This document shows positions 43,463-52,103 of a stretch of DNA of 64,000 nucleotides, in pieces. The notes beneath the pieces are model-generated. The model had not been told where the DNA came from. It worked only from the letters and a program-made list of their open reading frames with translations, and did no database searches. The first letter of the stretch is position 1. Each line of letters opens with the position of its first letter. The stretch is taken from positions 4,464,001 through 4,528,000 of the forward strand of contig OY969771.1 of the NCBI GenBank assembly GCA_963702925.1. Direction: 5' to 3'. This DNA comes from CAIKMD01 sp963702925 (GTDB lineage: Bacteria; Pseudomonadota; Alphaproteobacteria; ATCC43930; CGMCC-115725). A program made the translations under genes and the position numbers.

Positions 43463-45397
43463 ATGGATGTCCTGCTGATAGCGACGCGCGCGGCGCATTT
43501 TGCCGCGCAAATATCGCTCGCCGGGATTTTCGGCTTCGTCGTGCTGATTGCCACGCCGGCTTACGCTCGAATGCACACGACGATCCCGGCCAAGCTGCGA
43601 CGACAATTATCGCTCGGCGCTTGGGCGAGTTTGGCGGTCGTTCTTGTGTCGGGCGCTTTCTGGCTGGCTCTCGTCTCGCGCAGCATGAGCGCAAGGCCGT
43701 TTGCCGATCTATGGGCACAAGGCGTGGTCACGACGGTCGCGACGCGCACGCAATTTGGTCACGCTTGGATCTTGCGCGTGATCCTTCTTGTCCTGCTGAT
43801 TCCTTTCACAGCCGCGCTCGGCAAACGGCGGGGTTTCGACGCCTTGGCCGCAACGTTCGGCGCGGCACTCCTCGCTGCGACGGCTTGGCAAGGGCATGCC
43901 GGCGCGGAGGAGGGGCTGCAAGGATTCATCCATCTTTTCGCTGATGGTGCTCACCTGATCGCTGCCGGTGGATGGATTGGCACGCTTGTGCCGCTCGCCT
44001 TGCTTCTGGCCCAAGCGCGGCGCCTTGGCGATCGCGATTCGGTCACTGTTGCCCGTTTTGCAACGATCGCTTTCTCCGATTTGGGGCTAAGCTGCGTCGG
44101 CGCGCTCTTCGTGACTGGCGCGTTCAATGCATGGTTGCTGGTCGGCACGGTGGCCGCGCTCGTCGGCACGCTTTATGGCCAGCTTCTGCTCGCGAAGATC
44201 GCGTTGTTCGCGATCATGATCGCGCTCGCGGCGTTCAATCGGTTTCGGCTTCTCCCGCGCCTCGCGGCGACGGATCATGGCCGCAAAGCGAACGAGAGCC
44301 GCGTCGCGCTCGCGCGTATCCAGCGCAATGCGGTGATCGAAGCCCTGATCGGCCTTGTCGTCATCGGTGTCGTCGCCGCGCTGGGCACCCAGGTCCCGGG
44401 CGCGCATCAAGAGCCGTGGTGGCCATTTCCCTATCGCTTCGGACTCGACGCAGTCGAAGCCGTTCCAGCGCTGCGCAGCGACGCCATCGCCACAACGCTC
44501 CTCGCGCTTCTCGGACTGATATTGCTCGGCTTCGGATGGCGTCGCCGTCACGCTATCGCCATCGCGACCGGCGCGGTTCTGTTCATCGGACTCGGTTGGC
44601 GCCCGATCGAATTGCTCATGATCGGCGCCACACCGACCAGCTACTACACGTCGCCTGAGGCCTTCACTGCACCCTCCATCATCGCGGGCGGCAAGGTCTA
44701 TGTCGCAAACTGCGTGGCGTGTCACGGCAAGGAAGGCCGGGGCGATGGGCCCCTGGCGGCCACGCTCCCGGTTGCGCCTGCCGATCTCACGGCACATCTC
44801 TTCGCACATCGCGAAGGGGATTTGCTCTGGTTCATCAGCAAGGGCATGGAGAACGGTGTCATGCCGGCCTTCGAACGAACGATCGATGAAACCGCGCGTT
44901 GGGACGTCATCAATTTCTTGTCCGCGCGCGCCGCTGGCGATGCGGCGGTCGCACTCGGTGCTGCGGTGACCACCGCTTCCGCGCCGCTCGCGCCTGATTT
45001 CGCCCTCCCCGTGGCGCGAGAAAGATCGACAACGCTCAAAGCCCTGCTCCGCCGCGGTGCCGTGTTGCTTGCCTTCGATACAACGCCGACTTCCGCCTTG
45101 AGCGCGTTGTTCGAAAGCTGGCGCAGCGTTCTCGCGGAAAACGGTGTGACCATTCTTGTCATCACAGACCAGCCTGAATTGCGCGTGGTCTATGGGCTCT
45201 ATGACTCCGGCACGTCATCGAGTTCCAGTTCGGTCGCTTTCTTGATCGACCGTGATGGCTATATCCGCGCGCGGTGGCATCCCGGCGACGCGCCGGATTG
45301 GCAGAATCTCGAAACGCTGACGCGCGAGATCGCCGCCATGTCGCGCCTCAAACTCGCCCCAGCCGCGACGATCATTCACCTCCACCAAGGCAACTGA
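43463..45397 (+). CDS. CopD copper permease fused to cytochrome c and a cysteine-free redoxin-like domain
   Basis: The protein has 644 residues in three parts. Residues 1-395 are a CopD-like membrane region with about ten helices (ATRAAHFAAQISLAGIFGFVV, FIHLFADGAHLIAAGGWIGTLVPL). Residues 400-490 are a c-type cytochrome with haem site CVACH (417-421) and a distal Met in GVMPAFERT. Residues 510-640 look like a TlpA/peroxiredoxin fold (PDFALPVARE, VLLAFDTTPTSALSALFESW, VAFLIDRDGYIRARWH), but no cysteine is present where the redox cysteines should be. It would import copper and exchange electrons in the periplasm (inference). It sits 16 bases after copC. Confidence 0.9.
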   Translation: MDVLLIATRAAHFAAQISLAGIFGFVVLIATPAYARMHTTIPAKLRRQLSLGAWASLAVVLVSGAFWLALVSRSMSARPFADLWAQGVVTTVATRTQFGHAWILRVILLVLLIPFTAALGKRRGFDALAATFGAALLAATAWQGHAGAEEGLQGFIHLFADGAHLIAAGGWIGTLVPLALLLAQARRLGDRDSVTVARFATIAFSDLGLSCVGALFVTGAFNAWLLVGTVAALVGTLYGQLLLAKIALFAIMIALAAFNRFRLLPRLAATDHGRKANESRVALARIQRNAVIEALIGLVVIGVVAALGTQVPGAHQEPWWPFPYRFGLDAVEAVPALRSDAIATTLLALLGLILLGFGWRRRHAIAIATGAVLFIGLGWRPIELLMIGATPTSYYTSPEAFTAPSIIAGGKVYVANCVACHGKEGRGDGPLAATLPVAPADLTAHLFAHREGDLLWFISKGMENGVMPAFERTIDETARWDVINFLSARAAGDAAVALGAAVTTASAPLAPDFALPVARERSTTLKALLRRGAVLLAFDTTPTSALSALFESWRSVLAENGVTILVITDQPELRVVYGLYDSGTSSSSSSVAFLIDRDGYIRARWHPGDAPDWQNLETLTREIAAMSRLKLAPAATIIHLHQGN

Positions 45398-45413
45398 GAG
45401 AAGGAAACCTACG

Positions 45414-45947
45414 ATGACTAAGACATTACGTTATGTCGCCATCGCGTTGCTCGCCGTACCGTTGGCCGGACATCCCGGCTTCGCCGATGAGGGCGGAATT
45501 CGCGTCGATCAAGTCTGGGCGCGCGCCACGCCGGCCAGCGCCAAGACCGGCGCAATCTATTTTTCCGTCACGAATAGCGGTGCGGCAACGGATCGCTTGG
45601 TTGCGGCCAGCACGCCCGTGGCCGAAAAGGCGGAGCTTCACGAGATGACGATGAAGAATGATATCATGGAGATGCGGCCGGTGCCGGCGCTGGCGATCGA
45701 GCCGGGAAAGAGTGTGATCCTAGAGCCCGATGGCTACCATCTCATGCTGATCGGCTTGAAGGCGCCGCTCAAGGAAGGCGACAAACTGCCGCTCACGCTG
45801 ACCTTCGAGCATGCCGGCAACCAACAAGTCACTGTCACGGTTGCGAAGATCAGTGCGATGCATGAAGGCGAGATGAGCGGCGGGCCCGCCACGCCGGCCG
45901 GATCAGCCAAGCCAAGCATGTCCACCATGCCCGGGATGCCGCGCTAA
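45414..45947 (+). CDS. PCu(A)C copper chaperone
   Basis: This 177-residue periplasmic copper chaperone delivers Cu(I) to cytochrome oxidase. The signal peptide ends GFA-DE. The PCuAC core has VWARATPASAKTGAIYFSVTN, the ligand block ELHEMTMKNDIMEMR and GYHLMLIGL, which together give the H-M...M...H-M Cu(I) site. The C-terminal tail is Met/His-rich (MHEGEMSG, MSTMPGMPR) and could be a second copper site. It starts 16 bases after the CopD fusion behind AAGGAAA. Confidence 0.93.
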   Translation: MTKTLRYVAIALLAVPLAGHPGFADEGGIRVDQVWARATPASAKTGAIYFSVTNSGAATDRLVAASTPVAEKAELHEMTMKNDIMEMRPVPALAIEPGKSVILEPDGYHLMLIGLKAPLKEGDKLPLTLTFEHAGNQQVTVTVAKISAMHEGEMSGGPATPAGSAKPSMSTMPGMPR

Positions 45948-45954
45948 TCACCGG

Positions 45955-47100
45955 CTAGGCAGCTTGCCAATGATGCTGCCAGCGCGTCAGCTCTTCGATC
46001 GGTCGCGGTTTGGAGAAGAGATAGCCTTGCAGTTTGCGGACACCGAAATCTTCGAGCAGTTTTGCGCTCTCCTGGCTTTCGACGCCTTCGGCGATGCAGT
46101 CGATTTCCATATTGCGCGCAAGATCGACCATTGCTTTGACGATTGCCTGAGAATCGCGCGAGTCAGCGAGATCGGCCACGAAGGAACGATCGATTTTGAT
46201 GGTGCTGAACGGCAGCGTATGAAGCACCTTGAGAGACGAGTAGCCGATTCCGAAATCGTCCAATGCCAAATCGATTCCCTTGAGGCGCAGGCGGCTGAGG
46301 ACGTCGACATTCTTGATCGGATGTTGCGCCGCGGCGCTTTCGGTAAGCTCGAGCGAAAATAGGCTGGGCGGAACGCGCTCCCGGTCGACGATCGCTTCCA
46401 CACGATCGGGAAAATCGAGCTTGTCGAGATTCCGAACGGACACATTCACGGCCATGCGCGTACCCGGTCCATGTGCCTGCATCCGCAAGCAATCACGCGC
46501 GGCGGTGGTAACCACCCATTCGGTCAGACGATCGATCGTCGCCGTGTCGCTTTCGGCCAGCGGGATGAAACGATCGGGGCCGAGTATGCCGCGCGCCGGA
46601 TGACGCCAACGCACCAATGCCTCGAGTTGAATCACTTTCCGCTGCGCCGGCTCGACGATTGGTTGATAGTCGAGCGCCAGTTCGTCATTTGCGATGGCGT
46701 CGAATAACTGCCCGGCGGTCAAGGGCGAAAGCTGCGCCGCGAGCCGGTCGAAGAGAGCCGCGAGCTCTTCCGCGCGAAACGGCTTGACGAGGGAGGTCAC
46801 AACGTCGAGGCCGAGATCGCGTCCCAGCCGTTCTGCAGCCGCGAGTACGCGGCGATCGAAACCGCTGACTAGCACCACGGCTTGCTGATGATGTTGCTCG
46901 GCAAGAAAGCGGAGTTGTGAAATACCGTCCTCCTTGCCGAGCTGCAAATCGAGCAGGACAACGTCCGGGCGCGCGAGGCGGTAATAAGCCTGAAACGCCG
47001 CGGGCTCGGTCGCCGATTCGGCGATGAATCCCGCACTTTGGGCGACGCGGCAAATGACGCGTCCGATCGCTGCCTCGTCGTCGAGGATCAGTGCGCGCAT
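45955..47100 (-). CDS. response regulator with EAL cyclic-di-GMP phosphodiesterase domain
   Basis: The 381-residue protein has an N-terminal receiver domain (residues 1-120: LILDDEAAIGRVI, VVLLDLQLGKEDG with the phospho-Asp) and a C-terminal EAL domain (about 135-375). The catalytic set is complete: QLEALVRWRHP, MAVNVSVRNL, ALDDFGIGYSSL, IKIDRSFV and IAEGVES. It should therefore degrade c-di-GMP on phosphorylation. It overlaps the upstream single-receiver gene by 13 bases. No histidine kinase is adjacent. Confidence 0.93.
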   Translation of the reverse strand: MRALILDDEAAIGRVICRVAQSAGFIAESATEPAAFQAYYRLARPDVVLLDLQLGKEDGISQLRFLAEQHHQQAVVLVSGFDRRVLAAAERLGRDLGLDVVTSLVKPFRAEELAALFDRLAAQLSPLTAGQLFDAIANDELALDYQPIVEPAQRKVIQLEALVRWRHPARGILGPDRFIPLAESDTATIDRLTEWVVTTAARDCLRMQAHGPGTRMAVNVSVRNLDKLDFPDRVEAIVDRERVPPSLFSLELTESAAAQHPIKNVDVLSRLRLKGIDLALDDFGIGYSSLKVLHTLPFSTIKIDRSFVADLADSRDSQAIVKAMVDLARNMEIDCIAEGVESQESAKLLEDFGVRKLQGYLFSKPRPIEELTRWQHHWQAA

Positions 47101-47477
47101 GGCGCCGCCCAGGAGGGCGAGAGCAACCGTTCCACGGCCGCGCGCAATTCGGCAACCCGGACGGGCTTGCCGAGCGTGATGTCGGCCCCGAGCTTGCCGG
47201 CCATATCGAGATAGTCGGCTTCACGAAGCTGGCCACCGCCCGAAATGGCGAGAATTCGGATGGTGGGCGCGCGCCGCCGCAATTCGCGGATGGTTTCGAT
47301 GCCTTCCTTGTTCGGCATCACGATATCGGTGATCACCAGATCGGGGGCGTGAGCGGCAAACCGCGCAAGTCCGATCGATCCGTCCTCCGCTTCAACCAGC
47401 TCGTGTTCGTTTCCGAGTATGCGCAATAACATCCGGCGCATGCCGGGATCGTCATCGATCACTAGAATTGTTGCCAT
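47088..47477 (-). CDS. single-domain response regulator (CheY-like)
   Basis: The 129-residue receiver has the acidic pocket VIDDDPG, phospho-Asp in DLVITDIVMPNKEG, the switch Ser in LAISGGG, and Lys in LGKPVRV. There is no output domain. It is translated first and overlaps the REC-EAL gene, so it may compete for or pass on phosphate to that protein. The ATG follows AAGGGGAAAT, downstream of an AT-rich region likely to hold the promoter. Confidence 0.93.
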   Translation of the reverse strand: MATILVIDDDPGMRRMLLRILGNEHELVEAEDGSIGLARFAAHAPDLVITDIVMPNKEGIETIRELRRRAPTIRILAISGGGQLREADYLDMAGKLGADITLGKPVRVAELRAAVERLLSPSWAAPCAH

Positions 47478-48020
47478 AAGCTGCCCGTATTTCCCCTTTT
47501 TAGTGCATTCACTACACGCGAATAATAGTTAATTCTTATTATTTATCAGTGTATTATTCTCGATAACAACTCGCAAGATTAATAGCACTCGCTGACGCAC
47601 TGCCTTCGGTCATAAATACGCGACTCGCGCCCTATCCATGTTGCGTGGTGTCGAGTCCCTAAACGAATCCCGTGAAACGAGATTTTTGTCTGCGCGCGCG
47701 GCCGGCCTGAGCTTTCTCTCATGTCGATTTTCTTGTTCCAGAGTCTGCCGCGCCGGTGCGCACAACCTCGCAGAGGCAAGCGGCATAGGGAAAATAGTCG
47801 CCGCGAGGCTTTTTCAGGATCCATTCCACATATAAATCAAGATATTGCCAAATATTCCTAAGCTGTCGTTTCAATCATTAAGCAGCAGGTCATTGGAATT
47901 CAGGGGGCGGGCGCGCTCGGCCCCGCACCAATCGCCACGGCAATTGTCATCGAGCCGACTTCAAAGCTGCACAAATCCGTCATTGGGCCCTGCTAGGCAA
48001 TCCCCGGGTCTCAACGAGGT
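47478..48020. other. 543-bp intergenic region with AT-rich island
   Basis: No credible gene is seen. Bases about 47500-47590 are strongly AT-rich in a GC-rich genome (TAATTCTTATTATTTATCAGTGT), which fits a promoter for the divergent receiver/EAL pair. Bases 47600-48000 contain open frames on both strands without a ribosome site or coding-like composition. The far end leads into the small gene at 48021. A small RNA here cannot be excluded. Confidence 0.6.
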
Positions 48021-48404
48021 ATGGCCGAGGACCGAATGCAACAATTCCCTCACCGACATCAACGTCTCCAGGCGGCGGTGAAGCATGGCTGGATGAGCTT
48101 CGTGCAGGCTGCTGCGCGGTCCCACCGCGCGCTCCATCCCGTCGCGTCGACTCCGATCGCCGCGCCGATCGATCCCGTCACGTTGACCATGCTGGCCGTA
48201 AACCGACTGGGACCGGCGACGTTGCGTACCGCGACGAACGGCAAGGCGCTGACCATCGCGGTGCCGGATGCGCACACGGCCGAAATCTTTCGCGCCGCCT
48301 TGCGGGAAATGCAAAAGACCCGGCGCACCGACCGGCTGGTCGACGTGGTCGTCACCGAAGAAGCAGGGTCAGGTCGCCGAGGGCGCGATGCGTGCAACTC
48401 CTGA
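48021..48404 (+). CDS. hypothetical 127-residue protein
   Basis: Not recognised. The start is ATG 48021 or ATG 48036. The first 50 residues are basic and His-rich; the second half (IDPVTLTMLAVNRLGPATLRTATNGKALTIAVPDAHTAEIFRAALREM) reads like a small folded domain. A proper intrinsic terminator starts 8 bases after the stop, which supports a real transcript on this strand. Confidence 0.5.
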   Translation: MAEDRMQQFPHRHQRLQAAVKHGWMSFVQAAARSHRALHPVASTPIAAPIDPVTLTMLAVNRLGPATLRTATNGKALTIAVPDAHTAEIFRAALREMQKTRRTDRLVDVVVTEEAGSGRRGRDACNS

Positions 48405-48411
48405 CGGAACC

Positions 48412-48434
48412 GGCGCCGAAGGCGCCCTTTTTTT
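48412..48434 (+). terminator. intrinsic terminator after the 48021-48404 gene
   Basis: The stem GGCGCC / GGCGCC closes on a GAA loop and is followed by C and seven Ts. It is the clearest Rho-independent terminator in the window. It separates the small gene from the phosphoesterase gene that starts at 48548. Confidence 0.85.
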
Positions 48435-48547
48435 CGCCATTGGCTGCGCCCCCCTCGGGGGTTTGGCGCGAGCTTCCCGAGCAGCGTCGGCGCCCCACGC
48501 GCCACTCACAACACTTTGCCCGGCGAAACAAACCACAAGGAGGGTCT

Positions 48548-49363
48548 GTGAACTTCATCCAGGGCGTCAACCGCTTCCGAACGATCTGGATCTCCGACGT
48601 CCATCTGGGAACGCGCGGATGCAAAGCGGAGTTCCTGCTCGATTTCCTGCGCTACACCGAATCTGAAACCCTTTACCTCGTCGGCGACATCGTCGACGGC
48701 TGGCGATTGCGGAAATCCTGGTATTGGGCACAAAGCCATAATGACGTGGTCCAGAAAGTGCTGCGCAAAGCACGCAAGGGGACGAAGGTCATCTACATTC
48801 CCGGCAATCACGACGAATGGCTTCGTGATTACACCGAGATGCATTTCGGCGGGGTCTTGCTGTTGTCGGAGGCGACCCATGTCACCGCGGATGGCAAGAA
48901 GCTGCTGGTCATCCATGGCGATGCCTTCGACGGCGTGGTGCGGTATGCGCGCTGGCTCGCTCTGCTGGGCGACGGCGCCTACGAGCTCACATTGCGGCTA
49001 AACAACCTCTTCAACCTCGCGCGCCGGCATCTCGGCTACCCGTATTGGTCGCTATCGGCCTATCTCAAATCGCGCGTCAAGAATGCGGTGCAATTCGTCA
49101 GCGACTACGCCCATGCGATCTCGGCCGAGGCGCGCAATCGCCAAGTCGACGGTATTGTCTGCGGCCATATTCATCAGGCCGAGATGCGCGACATCAACGG
49201 TGTGCTCTATTGCAATGATGGCGACTGGGTCGAAAGCTGCACGGCGCTGGTCGAGCATTTCGACGGGCGTCTCGAAATCCTCCACTGGATGAGCTTGCGT
49301 GCCTTCGATCCGCTCAATCCGCCGGACCGGCGCGAGCTCGTCATGGCCGACGAAGATTTATGA
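48548..49363 (+). CDS. UDP-2,3-diacylglucosamine diphosphatase-like metallophosphoesterase
   Basis: The 271-residue calcineurin-type phosphoesterase has all five metal blocks: ISDVHLGTRG, LVGDIVDGWRL, IPGNHDEWL, VIHGDAFDG and VCGHIHQAEMRD. It belongs to the COG2908 (LpxH-like) group. Whether it makes lipid X or acts on another diphosphate is open, since many Alphaproteobacteria use LpxI for lipid A. The GTG start 48548 follows AAGGAGGG. Its stop overlaps the glycosyltransferase start (ATGA), a pairing common in this class. Confidence 0.9.
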   Translation: MNFIQGVNRFRTIWISDVHLGTRGCKAEFLLDFLRYTESETLYLVGDIVDGWRLRKSWYWAQSHNDVVQKVLRKARKGTKVIYIPGNHDEWLRDYTEMHFGGVLLLSEATHVTADGKKLLVIHGDAFDGVVRYARWLALLGDGAYELTLRLNNLFNLARRHLGYPYWSLSAYLKSRVKNAVQFVSDYAHAISAEARNRQVDGIVCGHIHQAEMRDINGVLYCNDGDWVESCTALVEHFDGRLEILHWMSLRAFDPLNPPDRRELVMADEDL

Positions 49364-50361
49364 AGATCCTCTTGGCCAGCGACGCCTGGCCGCCTCAAGT
49401 GAACGGCGTCGTGCGCACAATGTTGTCCGTGACGCGCGAGTTGGAAGCGGCGGGCCATCGCGTAATCCCTTTGACGCCCGACCGCTTCCGCACCGTGCCC
49501 TGTCCGTTCTATCGCGAAATTCGCCTCGCCGTGAATCCCATGGGCAAAGTCGGCGGGATGATCGAGGCGGCGCAGCCCGATGCCGTTCATATCGTCACCG
49601 AGGGCCCAATCGGAATCGCGACCAGGCAGTGGTGTCTGAGCGCCGGCTACAAATTCACCACCGCCTACCACACCCGTTTCCCGGAATATCTCGCGGTCCG
49701 TTACCTTGCGCCCCAGCGCTTCACCTACTCGCTGTTGCGGCGTTTTCACGCCCCGTCGCGCGGCGTCATGGTGGCCACGGAAAGCGTGCGCCGCGAGCTT
49801 GCAGCGCATGGCTTCGCCAATCTCGTACCCTGGGGCCGCGGCGTCGATCCCAGCCTGTTCGATGCGGGCTTGGGTGACGAGTTGGCCGGGCTCAAACGGC
49901 CGATCTTTTTGTCGGTCGGGCGCGTGGCACAGGAAAAGAACCTCCCTGCCTTTCTCGGCCTCGATTTACCGGGATCGAAAGTGGTGGTGGGCGAGGGGCC
50001 GGCGCTCGCTTCCTTGCGAAGGCGCTTTCCCGAGGTGCATTTTCTCGGCCGACGCGAACACCGCGCCCTGGCGAGCGTTTATGCCTCGGCGGATGTCTTC
50101 GTATTTCCGAGCCGCACCGACACCTTCGGACTCGTCATGCTCGAGGCCCTGGCCTCCGGATTACCGGTTGCCGCCTATCCGGTTCCGGGGCCGCTCGACG
50201 TGATCAAAGACAGCGGCACCGGCATACTCGACGAGGATTTGCGCCGCGCCGCGCTCGCCGCGCTCGAGATACCGCGCGCACGCTGCCGCGAACATGCGCT
50301 CACTTTCACCTGGGCGCATTGCGCACGACAATTTCTCGACCGGCTGTGCCCCGCCCGTTAG
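49360..50361 (+). CDS. GT4-family glycosyltransferase
   Basis: The 333-residue GT-B enzyme has N-terminal MKILLASDAWPPQVNGVVRTM, acceptor-site HTRFPEYLA, donor-site SVGRVAQEKNLPAFL, and SRTDTFGLVMLEALASGLPVAAYPVPGP with the E-x7-E-like retaining motif. Relatives add mannose or glucuronic acid to lipids (PimB/MgtA/SqdX-like). With the phosphoesterase it probably builds a membrane glycolipid (inference). Confidence 0.92.
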   Translation: MKILLASDAWPPQVNGVVRTMLSVTRELEAAGHRVIPLTPDRFRTVPCPFYREIRLAVNPMGKVGGMIEAAQPDAVHIVTEGPIGIATRQWCLSAGYKFTTAYHTRFPEYLAVRYLAPQRFTYSLLRRFHAPSRGVMVATESVRRELAAHGFANLVPWGRGVDPSLFDAGLGDELAGLKRPIFLSVGRVAQEKNLPAFLGLDLPGSKVVVGEGPALASLRRRFPEVHFLGRREHRALASVYASADVFVFPSRTDTFGLVMLEALASGLPVAAYPVPGPLDVIKDSGTGILDEDLRRAALAALEIPRARCREHALTFTWAHCARQFLDRLCPAR

Positions 50362-52103
50362 GCTAGATCTCCGTCGATCAAGGGCACGACGAGACGAGAG
50401 TCGTTAAAGACCCGGTTGCGTGCGGCCATGCCGGTTCCGGTATGAGAAAGCCCCTGCATCGCAAATCCGTTGCGATCGTCGCTGGTCAACACGATCCGCA
50501 ATCGGTGACCCAGCCGAAAACGATGCGCGGTCGGCAAGATCGCGATCTCGAATAAAGCCGTTTCGCCCGGCTGAAGCGCTTCTGCGCGATCGTGAGAATG
50601 TTCTGGACGGTAAGGTTTGCTGCGCAGCGGATCGAGCGCACGATGACTGGCACGCAGCCAGCCCTGAGTCAGATCCTGCACTGTGCCATCAGGGCGCACG
50701 TCCTGAAGCTTGACGATCCAATCTGTGTCGATTGCAGTCGATGCGGCGCGAAGCCCGAGCTGGAATGGGCCGATGAGCTCGACCGGCCGGTCGAAAGGTG
50801 CCGTATCCCAGGACAAAAATGTCGGCAGCTCCGGCGGATTCGAGTTGCGCGCGCGCTCAAGCGAAGGCGGAAGGTAAAGATAATCGCGTCGGCCGCTGTC
50901 GCCTTTCTGAACCGCAAGCCTTCCATCCGCGCGCAGAAATAATGTGCTAAAGCGCGTCTCTGGCAGGGGCCAATGATCGCTCTCGCGCCATTCGTCGGCA
51001 CCTTCGACGAAATAGCGGATCGGCCTGCCCGCCATGATGCCGGTGTCGCGGCCTTTGAGCCAATGATCGAACCAGGCCAGGGCTTCGACATGAAGACTCT
51101 CCCACGGCCATTGCAACGTGCCGCGCGGCGCCAAGGTGACGCGATGGGGCGTCGCGGACGGAAGTCTTTCGAGAGCGAGGAACGGCGTTTGCAAATGAAC
51201 GCTGACATTTTCCCAATCGGCGCCGAGATAGATCGGAATCTTGATCTCGGAAAGCCGCTCCGTCAAATCGCGCGCCCGCCAGAAATCGTCGTACATCTGA
51301 TGCTCGACCGCGACATTGAAATAAATGTCGTCCCAAGGATGCCGCCGATAGGCAAAGCGCAAAGCGCGTCTAAGAACCGAAACCGGATTGGCGTGCGGTC
51401 GAGCGATACGGCGGTGCAGAAACGGGCGCTGTAACAGGGCGTTGACGGCCGCAATGAAGCGGCGCCGGTAGAACCGCGCATTCTTCCGGTCGGCCATACC
51501 GATCGCGTTGAAATATTTTCCGGCAAAGCCGCCGGTCGGAATCCCGCCATGCCAGCAGATTTCGCGATACCAATCGACCGTAGCGGACCAGGGAAAGATC
51601 GCGCGCAAATGCGGCGGCGCCATAAGCGCCGCGTTGATCTGCTCGATCGCGAAATAGCTGACGCCGATCATCCCAACCTGCCCGTCGCACCAAGGCTGGG
51701 CAGCCGCCCATTCGACCAGATCGTAAAGATCGCGATGCTCGGCGGGCCCCATCATCTCGTAGACGCCGCCGCTGCCGCCTGTACCCCGGCAATTGACGAT
51801 GAGATGGACATAGCCGCGCGGCACGAAGAAGTCGCTTTGGCCCGCCTCGATGAAGCCCAGGGGCAGACCGATATGCTGGATCTGGCGCGGGTAGGGCGAG
51901 ATCGCGATCAACACGGGAAATTTTTCATCGCTATCGGGACGATGAATATCGCCGCGAAGCGCGATCCCGTCGCGCATAGGAATCGCGACATCATTCTCCG
52001 AACGGATCGCATAGAGCGGCGCCGACAGGTTGCGGTAGGAACGGCCCGAAGTCTGAGCGCCATAAAGCTGTCGTTCGCCGGCCGCGATGCCAGATGTTTT
52101 CAT
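50358..52103 (-). CDS. CocE/NonD family (S15) serine hydrolase
   Basis: The 581-residue protein has an alpha/beta-hydrolase domain and a C-terminal jelly-roll (about 390-580: LRLDRPVELIGPFQLGLRAAST-like, RFRLGHRLRIVLTSDDRNGF). The nucleophile elbow is IGVSYFAIEQ, and VNCRGTGGSGG precedes it. The family hydrolyses esters or amides, such as cocaine esterase, glutaryl-7-ACA acylase and X-Pro peptidase. The start ATG overlaps the TetR stop by four bases, so it is the regulated gene of that operon. Confidence 0.92.
   Translation of the reverse strand: MKTSGIAAGERQLYGAQTSGRSYRNLSAPLYAIRSENDVAIPMRDGIALRGDIHRPDSDEKFPVLIAISPYPRQIQHIGLPLGFIEAGQSDFFVPRGYVHLIVNCRGTGGSGGVYEMMGPAEHRDLYDLVEWAAAQPWCDGQVGMIGVSYFAIEQINAALMAPPHLRAIFPWSATVDWYREICWHGGIPTGGFAGKYFNAIGMADRKNARFYRRRFIAAVNALLQRPFLHRRIARPHANPVSVLRRALRFAYRRHPWDDIYFNVAVEHQMYDDFWRARDLTERLSEIKIPIYLGADWENVSVHLQTPFLALERLPSATPHRVTLAPRGTLQWPWESLHVEALAWFDHWLKGRDTGIMAGRPIRYFVEGADEWRESDHWPLPETRFSTLFLRADGRLAVQKGDSGRRDYLYLPPSLERARNSNPPELPTFLSWDTAPFDRPVELIGPFQLGLRAASTAIDTDWIVKLQDVRPDGTVQDLTQGWLRASHRALDPLRSKPYRPEHSHDRAEALQPGETALFEIAILPTAHRFRLGHRLRIVLTSDDRNGFAMQGLSHTGTGMAARNRVFNDSRLVVPLIDGDLA

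Noticed and set aside
47579..47835. Overlapping 65- and 81-codon frames on both strands in the 47.5-48 kb gap
   Set aside because: There is no ribosome site, they are rich in Cys and Arg, and nothing is recognisable.
48059..48505. A 148-codon minus-strand frame
   Set aside because: It is antisense to the 48021 gene and runs through its intrinsic terminator; the composition is typical of a shadow frame.
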